Assembly: GCA_001606155.1 (NCBI GenBank)
Contig: LODT01000028.1
Coordinates: 62,001-126,000, forward strand
Source: Tieghemostelium lacteum
Taxonomy: Eukaryota > Evosea > Eumycetozoa > Dictyosteliales > Raperosteliaceae
DNA: 64,000 nucleotides
Direction: 5' to 3'
The notes under the pieces were generated by a model that had not been told where the DNA came from, did not search any database, and saw only the letters and a list, made by a program, of their open reading frames with translations. Shown piece after piece: positions 20,935 through 34,466 of this stretch. Position numbers and translations under genes: made by a program. Position 1 is the first letter of the stretch. The number at the start of each line of letters is the position of its first letter.

Positions 20935-23900
20935 ATGGGTAATACAGTAGGTGCTCCAATTGTATCAGAATATTTAGAGGATGAAATTGGACCTATTGTG
21001 TGTCAAAATTCATTAGGAAATGCATCTAGATTTCTAAAAACTGTAAAAGCATTTCACGACGAAGAAGGTTATGTAGTAGTTAAAATCTATAAAAAGAGAA
21101 CAAATAGAGATAGTTTAGAAAAGTATAAAAGAACATTAAAAGGTAGGGAATCAAAGAGAATATGAACATTAGGTTACCTATATATATTAATGGATTGATT
21201 GATTGATAACAGAGAATAGAGATTCATTTAATGTAACACATACTACATACAATTACTATAATATTATGCCATATCAGAATTTTTTGGAGACTGACAGATC
21301 AGGTTATTTGATTAGACAATATTTTCATAATAATTTATATGATCGTATTAGCACCAGACCATTCTTGTCAATGATTGAAAAGAAGTTTATAACCTATCAG
21401 TTATTGAAAGGTTTAGAACAGAGTTTCTTTATGGGTATAAATCATGGTGATATTAAATCAGAGAATGTAATGGTTACTACCAACAATTGGATATATTTAA
21501 CTGATTTTGCATCATATAAACCCACTTTTATACCACAAGACAATCCATCAGATTTCTCATTCTACTTTGATACATCAGGTAGAAGAACATGTTATATAGC
21601 ACCAGAGAGATTTTATGAAACCAATAAGGGTATGCCAGAAGGTGAACTTACAGATAAAATGGATATATTCTCTCTAGGATGTGTGATTGCAGAGATATTT
21701 CTAGAAGGTATACCAATATTTGATTTCTCTCAATTGTTATCCTATATCAAAGGAGAGTACTCTCCTGAACCTGTCATTAGACGTATACCTGATCCACATA
21801 TCCAATCACTCATTCTATCCATGATTCAAAAGGAACCTGAACAGAGACATTCTCCTGAAAAGTATCTTCAAAATTGGAAAAATCGTGCATTCCCAGCATA
21901 CTTTGATTTTGCACATCAATTCATTTCCGAATTGATGAAACTAGATAATGATGATAGAATATTTTGTCTATCTGATAATTTTGAAGAGATTATTCAAATT
22001 TTCTCTAATAACACTGTACCTTCAAATAGTCTTGGTATGAATTCACCATCCAATTCCTCACCATCATTACAATCTACAACTGCATTTAAACCCGCAACTA
22101 TACCTCAACAACAACCTTCCAATTTATCATTAAATCCAGGTAGAGATACATTAAACAAACAACAAACACAAGATGCTTTAAATAGCAGTCAAACTCCAAC
22201 TCCACCAATATCAACATCAACTCAAATACCAGTTCAAACATCAAATAATAACAATAATATTTCAAATATAATATTTAAAACAGAGACATTTATTAAAGAA
22301 CAAGAGAAATTTGATAGAATAGATTTAAATGGTTTTAAATTGGAGGAATTAAATGTTAGTTTAAAGAGTGAACAAATTCAACAACAGGTGATTGGTAGCA
22401 GTCAATCATCATTGATACAGAGTTCACAAGGTTCAATTAATCAAGTTGATGGATCAGTGTTATCAGGTACTGGTAGTATGGTAAAAGAGATTGTTGGTAC
22501 TGTTGAAGGATTGGATATATTCCTATCAATGATTTACAGTGCATTAAAGTATAGTAAATATCCACACACTAAAGTTAAAGGTATAAGTTCACTACTAGAG
22601 AGATTTGCTCAACATTTGGATGATGAATGTAAATTACAAAAAATTGTACCATATCTAATGTCAATGATATTCTCATCGACACAAGTTGTTCAACCAAGTC
22701 TTGTTAGAGTTGAAGCATTGAGATCATTGGCAAAGGTATTAGAAATGGTTCAAAACTTCCCTCCTAGTGAATCCGCAATATTCTCACAATATATCCTACC
22801 AAGTCTCTCTCAATTGTCATCTGATCAGACTGATGAAATTGTTAGAATTGCATATGCAGAGGTTCTACCACAACTTGCTACAACTGCCAAAAGATTCCTA
22901 GAGATTGCACAGAGATATAGAGATCCAGATCAACAGAGAAAGGATAGATCTAAATTCAGAGTATACGATTCAGAACTCAATGAAATTCAAGATTTATTCC
23001 TAACAAAGGTCTCAGATCTTTTGACTAAAGATTCTTGTATAACCCTTAAACGAATCATTCTATCGGATATCTATAGACTATGTGTATTCTTTGGTAGACA
23101 AAAGACAAATGAATCCGTTCTACCTTTGATTATAACATTTCTAAATGACAAGGATTGGCAACTTCGTTGTGCATTTTTTGAGAATATTGTAGCGGTATGT
23201 ACAGTAGTTGGTGCTGGAAGTTTAGAGTCTTTTATATACCCTTGTATTCTACTGGCTCTTGCAGATGAAGAAGAGTTTGTAACAGAGAAAGCTTTAGCAT
23301 CTTTAACTGAACTTGTAGCACTTGGACTACTTAGAAAGAATATTCTATTAGAACTTCTAATCAAAACATCCCCAATGTTATTACACCCAAATAACTGGAT
23401 TAGATATGGAGTTATTTCATTGATTATTAGGATATGTTCATCACTATCGAAAGCTGATCTTCACTGTTATGCTAAACCTAAACTCTCCATGTTCCTACAA
23501 GGTGAGATATCAGATAACATTAACGAAAACAATCTGTTTCATCTTTTAGAACAACCAATTTCCAGAGACTCTTTTAACAAGATTGTTAAAGTTATCTATA
23601 AAAATCAAGTTTCTCTATCAGCATCACTACATAGTAACCATAATGATGGACCTTCTTCACCACAAATGTTGAATTTAGGAACTGGTGGATCCTATCGTAG
23701 ACTTAGAGCTCTAAGTCAAAAACTATATCCAGTCAATGGAAGTACATCTTCATTTGGTAATGGTAGTATATCATCATCTTCAACAGGAATATCTTTATCA
23801 CACATGGATGAACATCAACAAAACTTCCTCTCCCAAATGAATGAATTAAAAATTCCAAGTGAAGATCAAGAAAAGATATTTAAATGTCTTGACTATCTAT

Positions 23901-26209
23901 TACTAAAGAAATATAAAGATGATGATGGGTCACAAACATCAACCAATTCACAACCAATCACAGTTACAAATAATAATATTATTAGACAATCTATAGCTAA
24001 ACAAGCTACTAACCCAAACTTGAATCCCAATAGTAGTAGCAGTAGCTCATCAGCAGGTATTGAAATTACGAAATTACCAACATCAACTCCAGTACGACTT
24101 ACAAAAATGAGATCACTAGATCCTACATTATCATCTAGTGGTGTAAATCTACCTACCATGTCATCAAGTACCACCTCACTACCCCAACTAAGTATCAATC
24201 AAATCAATAGTTCACAACAGAATATAGCAGCAACTCTATCTTCTTCAAATCCTGTAATTTCACAATCAAGTTTAACACCATCACCAAACCTCTCCAACAA
24301 CCAGTCCAACAATAACAACAATATTAGTAATAACAATAACAATATATCTAATAATAACAATCAACAAACTAGTATAAATACTCAAACAACCAGTAGTAAT
24401 AATAGTAACAATAGCAACAATAGTGATAATTTGAATGTTAATCAATTAGAGTTAAATATAGTTTCAAAGAAATTTAAAATTCTTTCAAAACAGGCAAAAC
24501 TAAGTGATATTCTAAAAGTTGAAACACATACCGATTGTTATATCTATACTGCACCTCCATTACCTGATATGGGAGCTGCAGATACAGGTGCACATTATAG
24601 TGGAGTTTTGAATAGTAATACTGGAGGTGGTGCTGTTGGAGGTACTACAAGTCAGATTGTAACTCAAACTACTCAAGCTATGAACAGTCCTCTTCACAGT
24701 TCACTTCATGAGTCATCAGCATTACCAACTTGGAAACCCCAAGGTATACTAGTAAGTCATTTCTTTGAACATACATCAGCTGTAAATGAAATTCAAGTTA
24801 GTAAAGATAATCTGTTCTTTGCAACTGCCAGTAATGATGGTACTGTAAAGATTTGGGATTGTCAGAGAATGGAGAAATCTGTTACTAACAAGGCTAGATT
24901 ATCATATCAACAAGATGGTGGAAGAATAACTTCCATTTCAATATGTGAGAAAACTCATAGTATTGCATCAGCTTCTGATAGAGGTTCTATACATATCATT
25001 AGAGTTGGTATGGGAGGTAAACAAAAATCTGGAAATTTGAAATATACAGGATTTTCAACTGTAAAACGAATCAATGAATTGGAAGGTAATATAGTAGGTG
25101 TAGAACATTTCTCAACCAATTCTACATCTATAGTTACCTATGCTACTAGTAAAGGTGGAATCAAGGGTTGGGATCTAAGATCACAACAACAAGCATTCCA
25201 ATTAGTAAACGAAGCTAGTCTTGGTCTTATACAAGCACTTTTAATTGACCCTAATAGAAACTGGTTTGTAACAGGTACTTCAAGAGGATTTATAACATGT
25301 TGGGACCTAAGATTCCGTATACCTTTATACAACTATCGTGTCACCAATGGTCGTATATTTAAACTTATTCCATATCTAGGAGGATTGAGATCATCTATTG
25401 AAACCTCTTGGATATATATAAGCACTGAAATGGATAATGTCATATTATTCGATTTAGCTAGTAAATCAACAAAAAGAATATTCAAGAGATCTTTTAACGA
25501 CTCATCAGCTACCAATCTAAACTCAACAGCCACACCAAGTTCAAGTACATTTTCATCTGTTACACCAATATCCATGACACCTACTAGCAGTCATATACCT
25601 ATTAATATCCTTCAAGGCAGTCAATATGATTTTGCAACTGAAAATATGAGACCTTTACCAAAATCTACTATATTACCTGTACCCAATTTACAAAACCTTC
25701 CAACACTTCCAAATACACCAGGTATACCAACTAGTTCAAGTGTAACTTCATCGTCTATTGTGAACAATGGCGCATTAGGTGGAAATATGATTGAGAAAAA
25801 GACACCTATAATACGTGCAATGTTGTCACCTGTAAACTGCAGTTACCTTATCACTGCAGGTGATGACAAGAGAATCAAGTTCTGGGAAGGAAAGAATATC
25901 ATTGATAGTTACTATATATCCAATGGTAAAGAACCACCACCACCTTTTACTCACAAGTACTCTAATAATACAAATTTAGGTCTAGAAACCTTTGAAGAGG
26001 TTTGGTGTGATCCTAATGCATCATCATTCTATCCCAATTCCATACAATCATCCATCAGTAATATACAATCAAAACAAAAACAAAAGTCACCAATTACAAC
26101 ACCAACTATACATCATCAAGAACCTATACTCGATCTCAAAGTTATGGAAGTTCCAAATCCAATGTTAATCTCTGCCAGTACTGATGGTATAGTAAAAGTT
26201 TGGAAATAG
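20935..26209 (+). CDS. vps15: Vps15 / PIK3R4, regulatory kinase subunit of class III PI3-kinase
   Basis: There are two exons, 20935-21142 and 21213-26209 (1734 aa), with a GTAGGG..ACAG intron in phase 1. MGNT gives the conserved N-myristoylation glycine. The kinase domain (about 20-300) lacks a glycine loop (SLGNASRFLKT), as in Vps15 generally, and has K50 in VVVKIYKK, HGDIKSENVMV, LTDFASYKP and the family stretch TSGRRTCYIAPERF. HEAT-like helices span about 490-800. Two long Asn/Ser/Gln linkers follow, and WD40 blades run from about 1240 to the end (NDGTVKIWD, TDGIVKVWK). Vps15 recruits and activates Vps34 for PI3P synthesis in endocytosis and autophagy. The length above fungal Vps15 comes from the low-complexity linkers. 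It is the largest complete gene in the window. Confidence 0.97.
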
Positions 26210-26741
26210 TTTAATTTCTTCCATCCCAATCTACTTTATTTAAATAAATTAAATTACACAACAGTAAAAACCTCTTTAAAAATAAAGTATAGTTTTTCAA
26301 GTAATATTATATATTTTCTACCTATTGCTTCAAATTTCAAATTTTATTTTAAATACCTTCAATTATACCAATGAAAACATGATATTTGTAACTTGTATAA
26401 AATTGAGAAAATAAATTTTACTATCAGTGATTGTTATACACAATACAACATTTTTTATACACACTAACACATTATTTTTCCTGTTATGACATCTTTTATA
26501 AACACTTCACCACCCCCACTTCAATAATGATGTTGTAAAATTTAACATAAAAATATTATTTTCCCAAATTTAGTATCACCCATTGTAATCGAATATTTTC
26601 AAAGGGTAATTTTCAAACTTGATTTACACATCACAATACCAAATAATAAACAAATTAAATCACAAATACTCATCTTATTTTAGTAAAAAAATAGATATCA
26701 AATCTCAAAATTCTATTTAAATTAAATACCTGTTTGAGACT
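26210..26741. promoter_or_regulatory. spacer upstream of the second ComC-like gene
   Basis: 532 bp of AT-rich flank. A C-rich block at 26506-26520 (CACCACCCCCACT; GTGGGGGTGG on the other strand) lies about 220 bp upstream of the ATG and resembles a GBF G-box. No coding signal was seen. Confidence 0.3.
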
Positions 26742-29700
26742 ATGAAAATTTATCTAATTTTAATTTTATTAATAATATCCAAAGGTACTTTATTCAATTA
26801 AATTTTTATTCTTAAATACAGGATTATTAATTTATTGTGTTTTTTTTAAAACAAAAAATATAAATTTAAAGAAATCTTTTGTCAAACAGATAATAGTAAT
26901 GGTTCGACTGAAATTGGTGAAAATCAACCAAAATTAATTAGATATTCATATAGATTAAATGAAAATAATATTACACAGAATACCGATAAAGGTTGTTTTA
27001 TAGTAATCTATGCAGTATTTAGAGATAATTTAAATCAGATTCTAAAGATTAGCAATGGTGAAAAAGTTTACGATAACACACTAAATAATGAACATCTATG
27101 GAAGATTGTAAAGACTATAAATGATTCTATACCTGTTAATAATGAACTTTCATTATATTTGCGTGATCAGACTATAGATACACCCTCACTAACTATAAAA
27201 TTAGATCAAGAATTTACATGTCAAATAATACCACCAAATTCAAAATCAATTGCCAAGGTATTAGTTAAACATAAATATGATCTACTATCAAATTCAATTA
27301 AAGCTATTGTTCAATATCAATCCAATAGTCCAATTACAACATTTAGTGATATTGTGGAAACTAAAGTTATTGAAACCTCTCCACCCTCAACTACTTCACC
27401 TCCAACTAGTCCAAGAAATGCAAATACCACACCACCAAAATCTAAATTACTCTTAGTTGTTGATAATCAAAGTGGTAGTGAATATGTTGAAGAGATCATT
27501 TCAAATCTACCATTATCACATCTAATGTACCAACCTAATCTCTATCATACCGAACTTGAACATCCTGACGAAATCTCAATTGAAGCTATTGTAAATACAC
27601 CAATGGATAAACTCTTTCATATATCATTTAGTAGTATTTTCTTTAGTAATGTTAGTACATCATATGTAACTGTAAGCGCAAAGGATATAAGATCCCAAGT
27701 TGTACCAATAGATATTAGATTTCCATTCATTGATAAAGACATGCACATTGATTTTGATAATCTTACTATGGCACCACGTACCAAGGAGATTACTATAATT
27801 GATAATCAACCTGAAGATATAATGATTAAACTCCATGTCAATAGATCACTAGACTGTGTATTTAAAAGTAATATTGGGTCAATATTACCAATTGAAGGTC
27901 TAATCAGTACAGGTGTCTATGCAATACATTCTAAAATCTATAAATCAACTAATGTCTCTATAGATTCACCATTATTTAAAAGTGACTATAATACCACCAT
28001 CTCATATATAGTAAAACAAAAGACAGTTTCATCTATAAAGATTCAACCATTTAATGACGTTACTTCTAAATTCAAAAATCTTACATCACCAATTCTAAAG
28101 ATTATCAACTACCAAGCTGATATCAATTCTCATTTAACTCTGTTTAATAATATTAAAGATTTGGGGCTTCAATTGGCATTTCAATTCCCACTTGGTTTTA
28201 GAGATGGTAAAAATGGTATTTATAAACTTGAGTATATTTATCTACTAAATTCACCACAACAACTACCAATTCAAAGTTACTTGGGATATCTTGGACCCTA
28301 TAGTGACTATTCGCCATCATCAGATTACAAAGATTCATCATCACCAATACTACATCAATTCAATATTTCCAGATTAGATCATAATGATATTTATATTTAT
28401 ATAATGGCATCTGATATTGGTTCTGGTATTAGAGAAATCACAATACTCAACCAAATATCTCTTAGTAGTTTTCATCTTATTGATGGTGATATAAATAATG
28501 GTACCTATGAAATTACAGCCACATTCGACACATTACAATACAAACCAAATAGATCTACCCCCATCATTAAAATTATAGATAACTACAATAATATTAAATC
28601 TTACTTCTATGATGATATTATAAATACAAATCTACAAGAAATTCCAAAACTTTTAGATAACAGTAAGTCCTATACCAAATAATAATTACATATATTTTCA
28701 TGATATTATACTAATTTAAATTTATAGTAAAAATGAATGATATATCTAGTTTTAAATTCATTCCAAATGTAATAGATAGTGCTTTGAAAAATAGTAATGT
28801 TAAATTGGTTATAAAATCAAATGTTGATAAAAATTGGATTCCATTATTTGGATTAGTTTATCCATATAAGGGTATTGATGAACCTGATAATATCTATAAA
28901 GGTTATTATAATGAAAAGGAAAATCAATTTGAAATTGATTTTGTAATTGGTAAAGGAACATTTCCTGGAAAACTTGAATATAAGTTTCAATATCATTCAT
29001 GGACTGGTGAATTAATGGAATACTTTTTCCATGATGATGCAATTCTAACTGTAAATTCATCATTGAAACAAGGTGATGGAATAGGTCCAATGATACAATC
29101 AGTATCCTTTACTCCAGTTGGCAGTAGTACATCACCAATTGTCTATAGTAAAGGTGGTATGATAACCATTACTCTAGAAATTACCGATCAATTCAATGGG
29201 TTCAAAGAAGGTTATTTTAATATAACTAGTAGTCTACTACCATATCGTAATCTATTTAGTTTCCATTTGACAACTGCAGATAAGAAATCAAAGAATGACT
29301 ATCAAATAAGTATACCAATGCCCGTGTATTGTATTCCTCATGTGTATGATTTTATGGATATAGAATTAATTGATCAAGGTGGTAATATAAATAATTATCA
29401 TAAATACCCATCTGAGTTGGACCAAGTTTTAGATTTGGATAATCCATTGAAATATGCTAAAAAAGGTCCAGTTTTTATACCAGGTTCTCTAACATTACCA
29501 GTAATTACATTGTCATGTCCAGATACCACTGAAACCAATCTCATAAAAAATGATAAACTACTACCAATTCTTGAAGATTTCCAAGTAACACCAACCATTT
29601 TATCTCAATTATCTAATAGAGTAACTGTTAATTTTACAGTAACTGATCAAGGCTCTTCTGGTGTTTTTATTGATAAATCACCAATTCTCTATTTCACCTT

Positions 29701-31397
29701 TGCTAATAAACCACCTATTTCATTTAATTCTCAAATTTTACAGATGGTAAATGATACTGATGTAATAGGCCCAAAGACTGTAAAATATCAAGTAGTTGCT
29801 GAAATTCCATTTGGATATGGTCTTGGTGGACCATTGCTAATGTCACTATATGGTATATTAGACAATAATATGAATATGGTTGGATACAGTAGTGAAAAAC
29901 TAATGGAAACTAATTTTACAAGTATAATCCAATTTCCTTTATTGACATCACCAACTGTAACTAAACATGATCCTATATCAGTCAATGGTGGTTTATTGGT
30001 AATTCATGGGTTTAGATTAAAAGGAACGATTGAAGCATACTTTATATCAATGGAATCTGGAATTGGATTTCAATTATCACCAAAAAATGTGTATTCCAAT
30101 AGATTGGTATTCACATTTCCAGCAGTTAATAATACTGAGACTATTTTATTAAAGTTAAAAGTAAATGACAAGTATGCAAATCCACTACATATTACATTTA
30201 CAGATTATGTTCAGAAAGTTCAACCATGTGTTAATAATTGTAGTGGAAATGGTGTTTGTACTAATCAAGGTTGTATATGTGTTCCTCCTTGGACAGGTCC
30301 TGAATGTCTTTCTATAGTTCACAATGAAACTACTGTAACCCTAAGTGATAATTCGCCAGAAATTACATTCACATCCAATCCTTCAACCAACGTATCACTT
30401 TCAACTGTAATATCATTCCTACAACTAAGAGAAATGAAATTTGATCAAACAGTTTTAAAAGTATTTAATCTGTCTCTGTGGAACCTCACTAAATTTGAAG
30501 AAGATTCTCAAGTTCAAAAAAGTACCTATACAACAGATTTTGAAAATCTAGGTCTGGTTACAACACTTAATCTAACCATTAGTTTCTTTAAAGTCGCTAA
30601 AACCATTACTTTTGCCAACCAAGATTTTGTAATGTCACCAAATGTAATTAAGTTTACACTCTCCTTTTCACCCTATAGATTTGATAATCATTTATCTACA
30701 TTACAATTAGTCATGCTAAATCAAATGAAATCACTAATTGTTCAAGACCAATGTTCATCCAGTCAAGTTGGTTACACAAATGCAGATTCCTCAGATACCT
30801 CTTGGATAGAAATTGGAATTAATGACTATAGTCTCTATGGTAAATTCTTAAAATATGGTTTAATAGATGATAGATTAACTCATATTCGTCAATCAATAAT
30901 CTCTCAAGAAGATTTAGGTGATCAATCCACAATATCCATAGGATTATCAATCCCACATTTTAAATTCAAAGCCATAATAGACCCAGTAAGTATAATCTTC
31001 ATATTCCATATTCTAAAATACATATTAATTTCTAAATATGTTATACTAGGATTTTTCAATTCTATTTAAATTTAAATCAGATGATCCTAAACCTTCAAAT
31101 AGTAAAAATACAGTTTGTAGAAAGAGTGGAATTATTTATGGCAATCCAAATGGCAATCCAACTGGAACGCCAAATATATCTGGTGGTGTTGATGGAAATG
31201 TATCAACTAGTAATAATTTAATTGTAAATGGTCAATCAAACTCTCAAAATGGTAAAAAGAAATTATCAAAAGCATTGTTAATTGCAATCATTGTTTCAAG
31301 TATTGCTTGTTCTGTTATTGCAACTATTTTAATTATATTTACTATAAAATATAAATGGTGGATTAAATATAAGGCATTTAAGATCATGGGTAAATAA
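26742..31397 (+). CDS. ComC-like surface protein with TIG, EGF-like and TM segments
   Basis: There are four exons, 26742-26784, 26890-28662, 28728-30989 and 31081-31397 (1464 aa), with all three introns in phase 1. Exon 1 encodes only the signal peptide (MKIYLILILLIISK). The ectodomain is beta-rich. A TIG-like segment with GGLLVIHGF precedes an EGF-like module at about 1105-1132 (NNCSGNGVCTNQGCICVPPW). The family block YGKFLKYGLIDDRL follows. The last exon has the TM helix (about 1420-1446) and a short basic tail ending KIMGK. The donor GTATAA at 30990 was chosen over GTAAGT five bases earlier because only it joins in frame to the TM exon. A cell-surface recognition role is inferred from ComC relatives. 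Exon 2 corresponds to three exons in the gene at 50856-55160. Confidence 0.88.
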
Positions 31398-31560
31398 AGA
31401 ATACATAGATAAACCAAAAGATTATCAATGAAATTTCATTTTTTCAAAAAGATCTATTTTACACTTTTAATTCTATTTTTATTCTTATAATTATCGCAAT
31501 TTTAATATGATTAAATAAACCTTTATTAAGCTTTATTTTTTAGTTTAAAAAAAAACAAAA

Positions 31561-32238
31561 ATGTCAGAAGTCACAACTACAACCACAAGTACCAGTACAA
31601 ATACAGAAGTACAACAACCAGTTGAACAAAGTAAAGAGCAATATTATGAATTTTTAGTAATATTGGATTTTGAGGCAACTTGTGAAGAAAATGCCAAATG
31701 GCCTAACCAAGAGATTATTGAGTTTCCATCAGTTATAGTAAATACCAAGACATTAGAGACCGTTGCAACATTTAGAGAATATTGTAAACCAGTATATAAC
31801 CCAGTTTTGACTAAATTCTGTACAGAACTAACAGGTATACAACAGAGTACTGTTGATAGTGCTGATACATTTAACATAGTATTACAGAAACAAACTCAAT
31901 TTCTGATAGATAATGGTTTGTTGACTGAAAGTGGTGGGCTGAAGAGTGATAATAAGTTTATATATGTTACCTGTGGTGATTGGGATCTTCAACAGGCTAT
32001 AAGGAAACAATCCAAACTCACCAATTTCCAAATACCTCAACATTTAACCAGATGGATAAACATTAAAAAAGTATTTCAATCATTTTATCAAAAGAATTCT
32101 TATGGTATGGCAAATATGTTAAGAGAGTTAAAAATGCCATTAGAAGGTAGACATCATTGTGGTCTTTCCGATTGTTTAAATATTGCCTCCATATGTAAGA
32201 GAATGATAAGTGAAGGATGCATATTTCAAAAGAAATAA
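31561..32238 (+). CDS. ERI1-like DEDDh 3'-5' exoribonuclease
   Basis: A single exon of 225 aa. Exo I motif LDFEATCEE (D36, E38), then the ERI1 signatures NQEIIEFPSVIVN and FCTELTGIQQ, an Exo II Asp in TCGDWDLQQAI, and Exo III H199..D204 in HHCGLSDCLNIA. All DEDDh residues are there, so an active nuclease is expected. ERI1/THEX1 enzymes trim 3' ends of histone mRNA stem-loops, 5.8S rRNA and small RNAs. No SAP domain is present, as in the shorter ERI1-related (ERI3-like) members. The protein begins with a short Thr/Ser-rich stretch. Confidence 0.93.
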   Translation: MSEVTTTTTSTSTNTEVQQPVEQSKEQYYEFLVILDFEATCEENAKWPNQEIIEFPSVIVNTKTLETVATFREYCKPVYNPVLTKFCTELTGIQQSTVDSADTFNIVLQKQTQFLIDNGLLTESGGLKSDNKFIYVTCGDWDLQQAIRKQSKLTNFQIPQHLTRWINIKKVFQSFYQKNSYGMANMLRELKMPLEGRHHCGLSDCLNIASICKRMISEGCIFQKK

Positions 32239-32288
32239 AACTATAGATTATATACTTCAAAACCACATATATTAAATAGAAGTTTTAT

Positions 32289-33346
32289 TTATTTTTGGCT
32301 ATTATTATTATTATTATTATTATCATTTGGAACCTCACCAAATTTTTGTTCTAAAGATTTTATATATTCATCACAAAATGCTTCTGGTAGATTACCAAGT
32401 TGAGACATTTGATCAAACATTGCTTGGTTTTGATCAGATGATTCGTTTCCTTGATTAGCGAATATTTCTTTAAATAACTGTGATTGTTTTCTGAAATTTT
32501 GAACTTCCTCTGGACTATAACTATTTTTATTCTTTTCAATCCAATCTGGGTACTGTAAAATTTAAGGTTAATAGATTAACATCATATCATACAGCAATTG
32601 TAAATGATCTAACAACATACATTATTTAATATATATGTAATGGATTCCTCAAATAAATAATCAACTTGATCTGAACTACCTCCTTCCAAGTTAGAGAACA
32701 TTTGAAAGAGATTTTGCAACATATCTTGTTCAGTATTCCCAGTTTGTTTAGAGGCATTATCTGCAATACCTTTTAGTGATTCACTAAAATGTTTTTCAAA
32801 ATCTTCAATATTTATATGAGGTTGTTGTGCTTGTTGTTGTTGTTGTTGTTGCTGTTGTTGAGTATTGTTATTATTGTTATTATTCTTATTCAAATCATTA
32901 AATGCATTAGGGTCCAATGTAGAACCTAAGTTTTTCATAAGATCTTGAAGGTTATTAAAAGCTTCTGTAATTTGTTTTTGCTCTTCAGGTGTCATTGAAT
33001 CAGATTTCAAAGCTTCTGTATTCTTTAATAGGTCATCTAAATTGTCATTATCACCATTCAATAGGTTTGAAAACTCATTACTTTTTAATAATTGAGTAAA
33101 CTGCTCACTTAATTTACTTAGATCACCAAAATCAAAATCTTCTGGTACTTTATTATTATTATTAGTGTTATTATTTACATTAGTTACGACAGGAGTAGCT
33201 GTTGTGGGTGTGGTTGGTTTTGGTACTTGTGTTTGTTGTTGTTGTTGTTGTTTTGGAGGTGGTGTAACTGGAGTTGTTTTTTGTTTTTCTTGACTATCCA
33301 ATTCATTTAGAGCATCATTTAAAAGGTCATCCAAATTGAAACTCAT
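32289..33346 (-). CDS. pex19: Pex19, peroxisomal membrane-protein receptor
   Basis: There are two exons, 33346-32621 and 32552-32289 (329 aa), with a GTATGT..ACAG intron in phase 0. The N-terminus FNLDDLLNDALNELD is the Pex3-binding helix pattern. A Gln/Asn-rich linker is followed by the cargo-binding helical domain, with DLLKNTEAL, KNLGSTLDP and SDQVDYLFEESITYILNN. The second exon begins YPDWIEKNKNSYSPEEV, a hallmark of the family. Pex19 ferries tail-anchored and other peroxisomal membrane proteins. The C-terminus ends in Asn residues and SQK with no CaaX box, unlike the farnesylated Pex19 of yeast and mammals. It is divergent from the four-TM gene, with a 262-bp spacer. Confidence 0.95.
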
Positions 33347-33608
33347 CTTACAGGGATTATCTTAAAAAAAAGATAAAAATTGAAAAAAAATTTATAAATT
33401 TATAAAAAATATTTACACATGAAATTTCATTTACCTATATATAAAACACTAGTAATGTGTTCAAAAAAATTTGGTCTTGTAGTTTAAAGAAATTGCTATA
33501 GAACCAAGATATTTTATTTTTATAAAATTTAAAGTAATCATTGTTTTAAAAAAATAGATTTTTATTGATTGACAAGTTTACTCCCACAAACAACACTTAT
33601 TTAAAACA
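33347..33608. promoter_or_regulatory. divergent promoter, pex19 / four-TM gene
   Basis: 262 bp with A/T tracts and TATA-like TTTTATAAAATTT near 33518-33530, placed about 80 bp upstream of the plus-strand ATG. Two core promoters are expected. No other element was recognised. Confidence 0.35.
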
Positions 33609-34276
33609 ATGAGTAAAAGCACATTGTATACATCTTTAATTTATAGTGTTCTATTTGTAGGATTATGTATAGTATCATTAACTACACCATGGTATGTAAT
33701 GAATTTTGATATTAAAGATACAACACTTGAACCATCAGGATCAAAATATCTCTATTTTACAAAGATGTATATTACAGTTGTAAGCATAAACCACATATTT
33801 AACCAAATCTATTGTTAGTAATACTAATTAATGATAAATAGCCATCATTAGACGAATCTGAATATCTAAGTTATCATGATGATTTAGATACTGAAACAGC
33901 AGCAGTATTTAAAGTCTCTTTAATTTGTTTAATAGCTGGTTTGGCATTTATCATTTTAAATGTAATATTTTTATTATTTGCTTTGTTTAGACACTTTCAA
34001 CGTGGAAAGAAATTGGCAGCTTTTACAATGGTATGTGCAATGGTTGCCATTGGTATATCATTCTTTCAGTTCATTAGAGTCATTGATGCTATTGAAACTG
34101 ATGGTTTGTGTGATGATTCCTATGATACCACTAGAGAAACTATATGTAACAAATTCCTTGGAACTCTAGACGACGATTACCTCTATGCTAGTTATTACCC
34201 AACATTTGGTTGGTGGAGTCTTTATGGTTGCATAATGTTCGGTCTTGTATCCCTCATTGCAACTATCAAATCCTAA
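33609..34276 (+). CDS. four-TM protein, paralogue of the protein at 12972-13740
   Basis: There are two exons, 33609-33779 and 33842-34276 (201 aa), with a GTAAGC..ATAG intron in phase 0. TM1 (about 8-26) ends in TTPWYV. An outer loop with acidic residues follows, then TM2 (VSLICLIAGLAFIILNVIF), a basic inner loop, TM3, and a second loop with three Cys and several Tyr. YPTFGWW precedes TM4 and a very short tail. Topology and the YPxxGW motif match the other four-TM gene in this window. It resembles claudin/PMP22 tetraspans in outline only. Function unknown. Confidence 0.78.
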
Positions 34277-34466
34277 ATGTACAATTATTTTTTTAACAAT
34301 CCTATCTTCAATCACAATAACGATTATTATAATATTTGAGTTCAAATAAAAATGTTTATATATAAATAGAAATTATTAACAAAAATGTTTAATAAATATT
34401 AAATTTTAGATCGATCAAATTTATTGAATAACTTATTTTAATTTTAATTCTATTTCTATTATTTTT

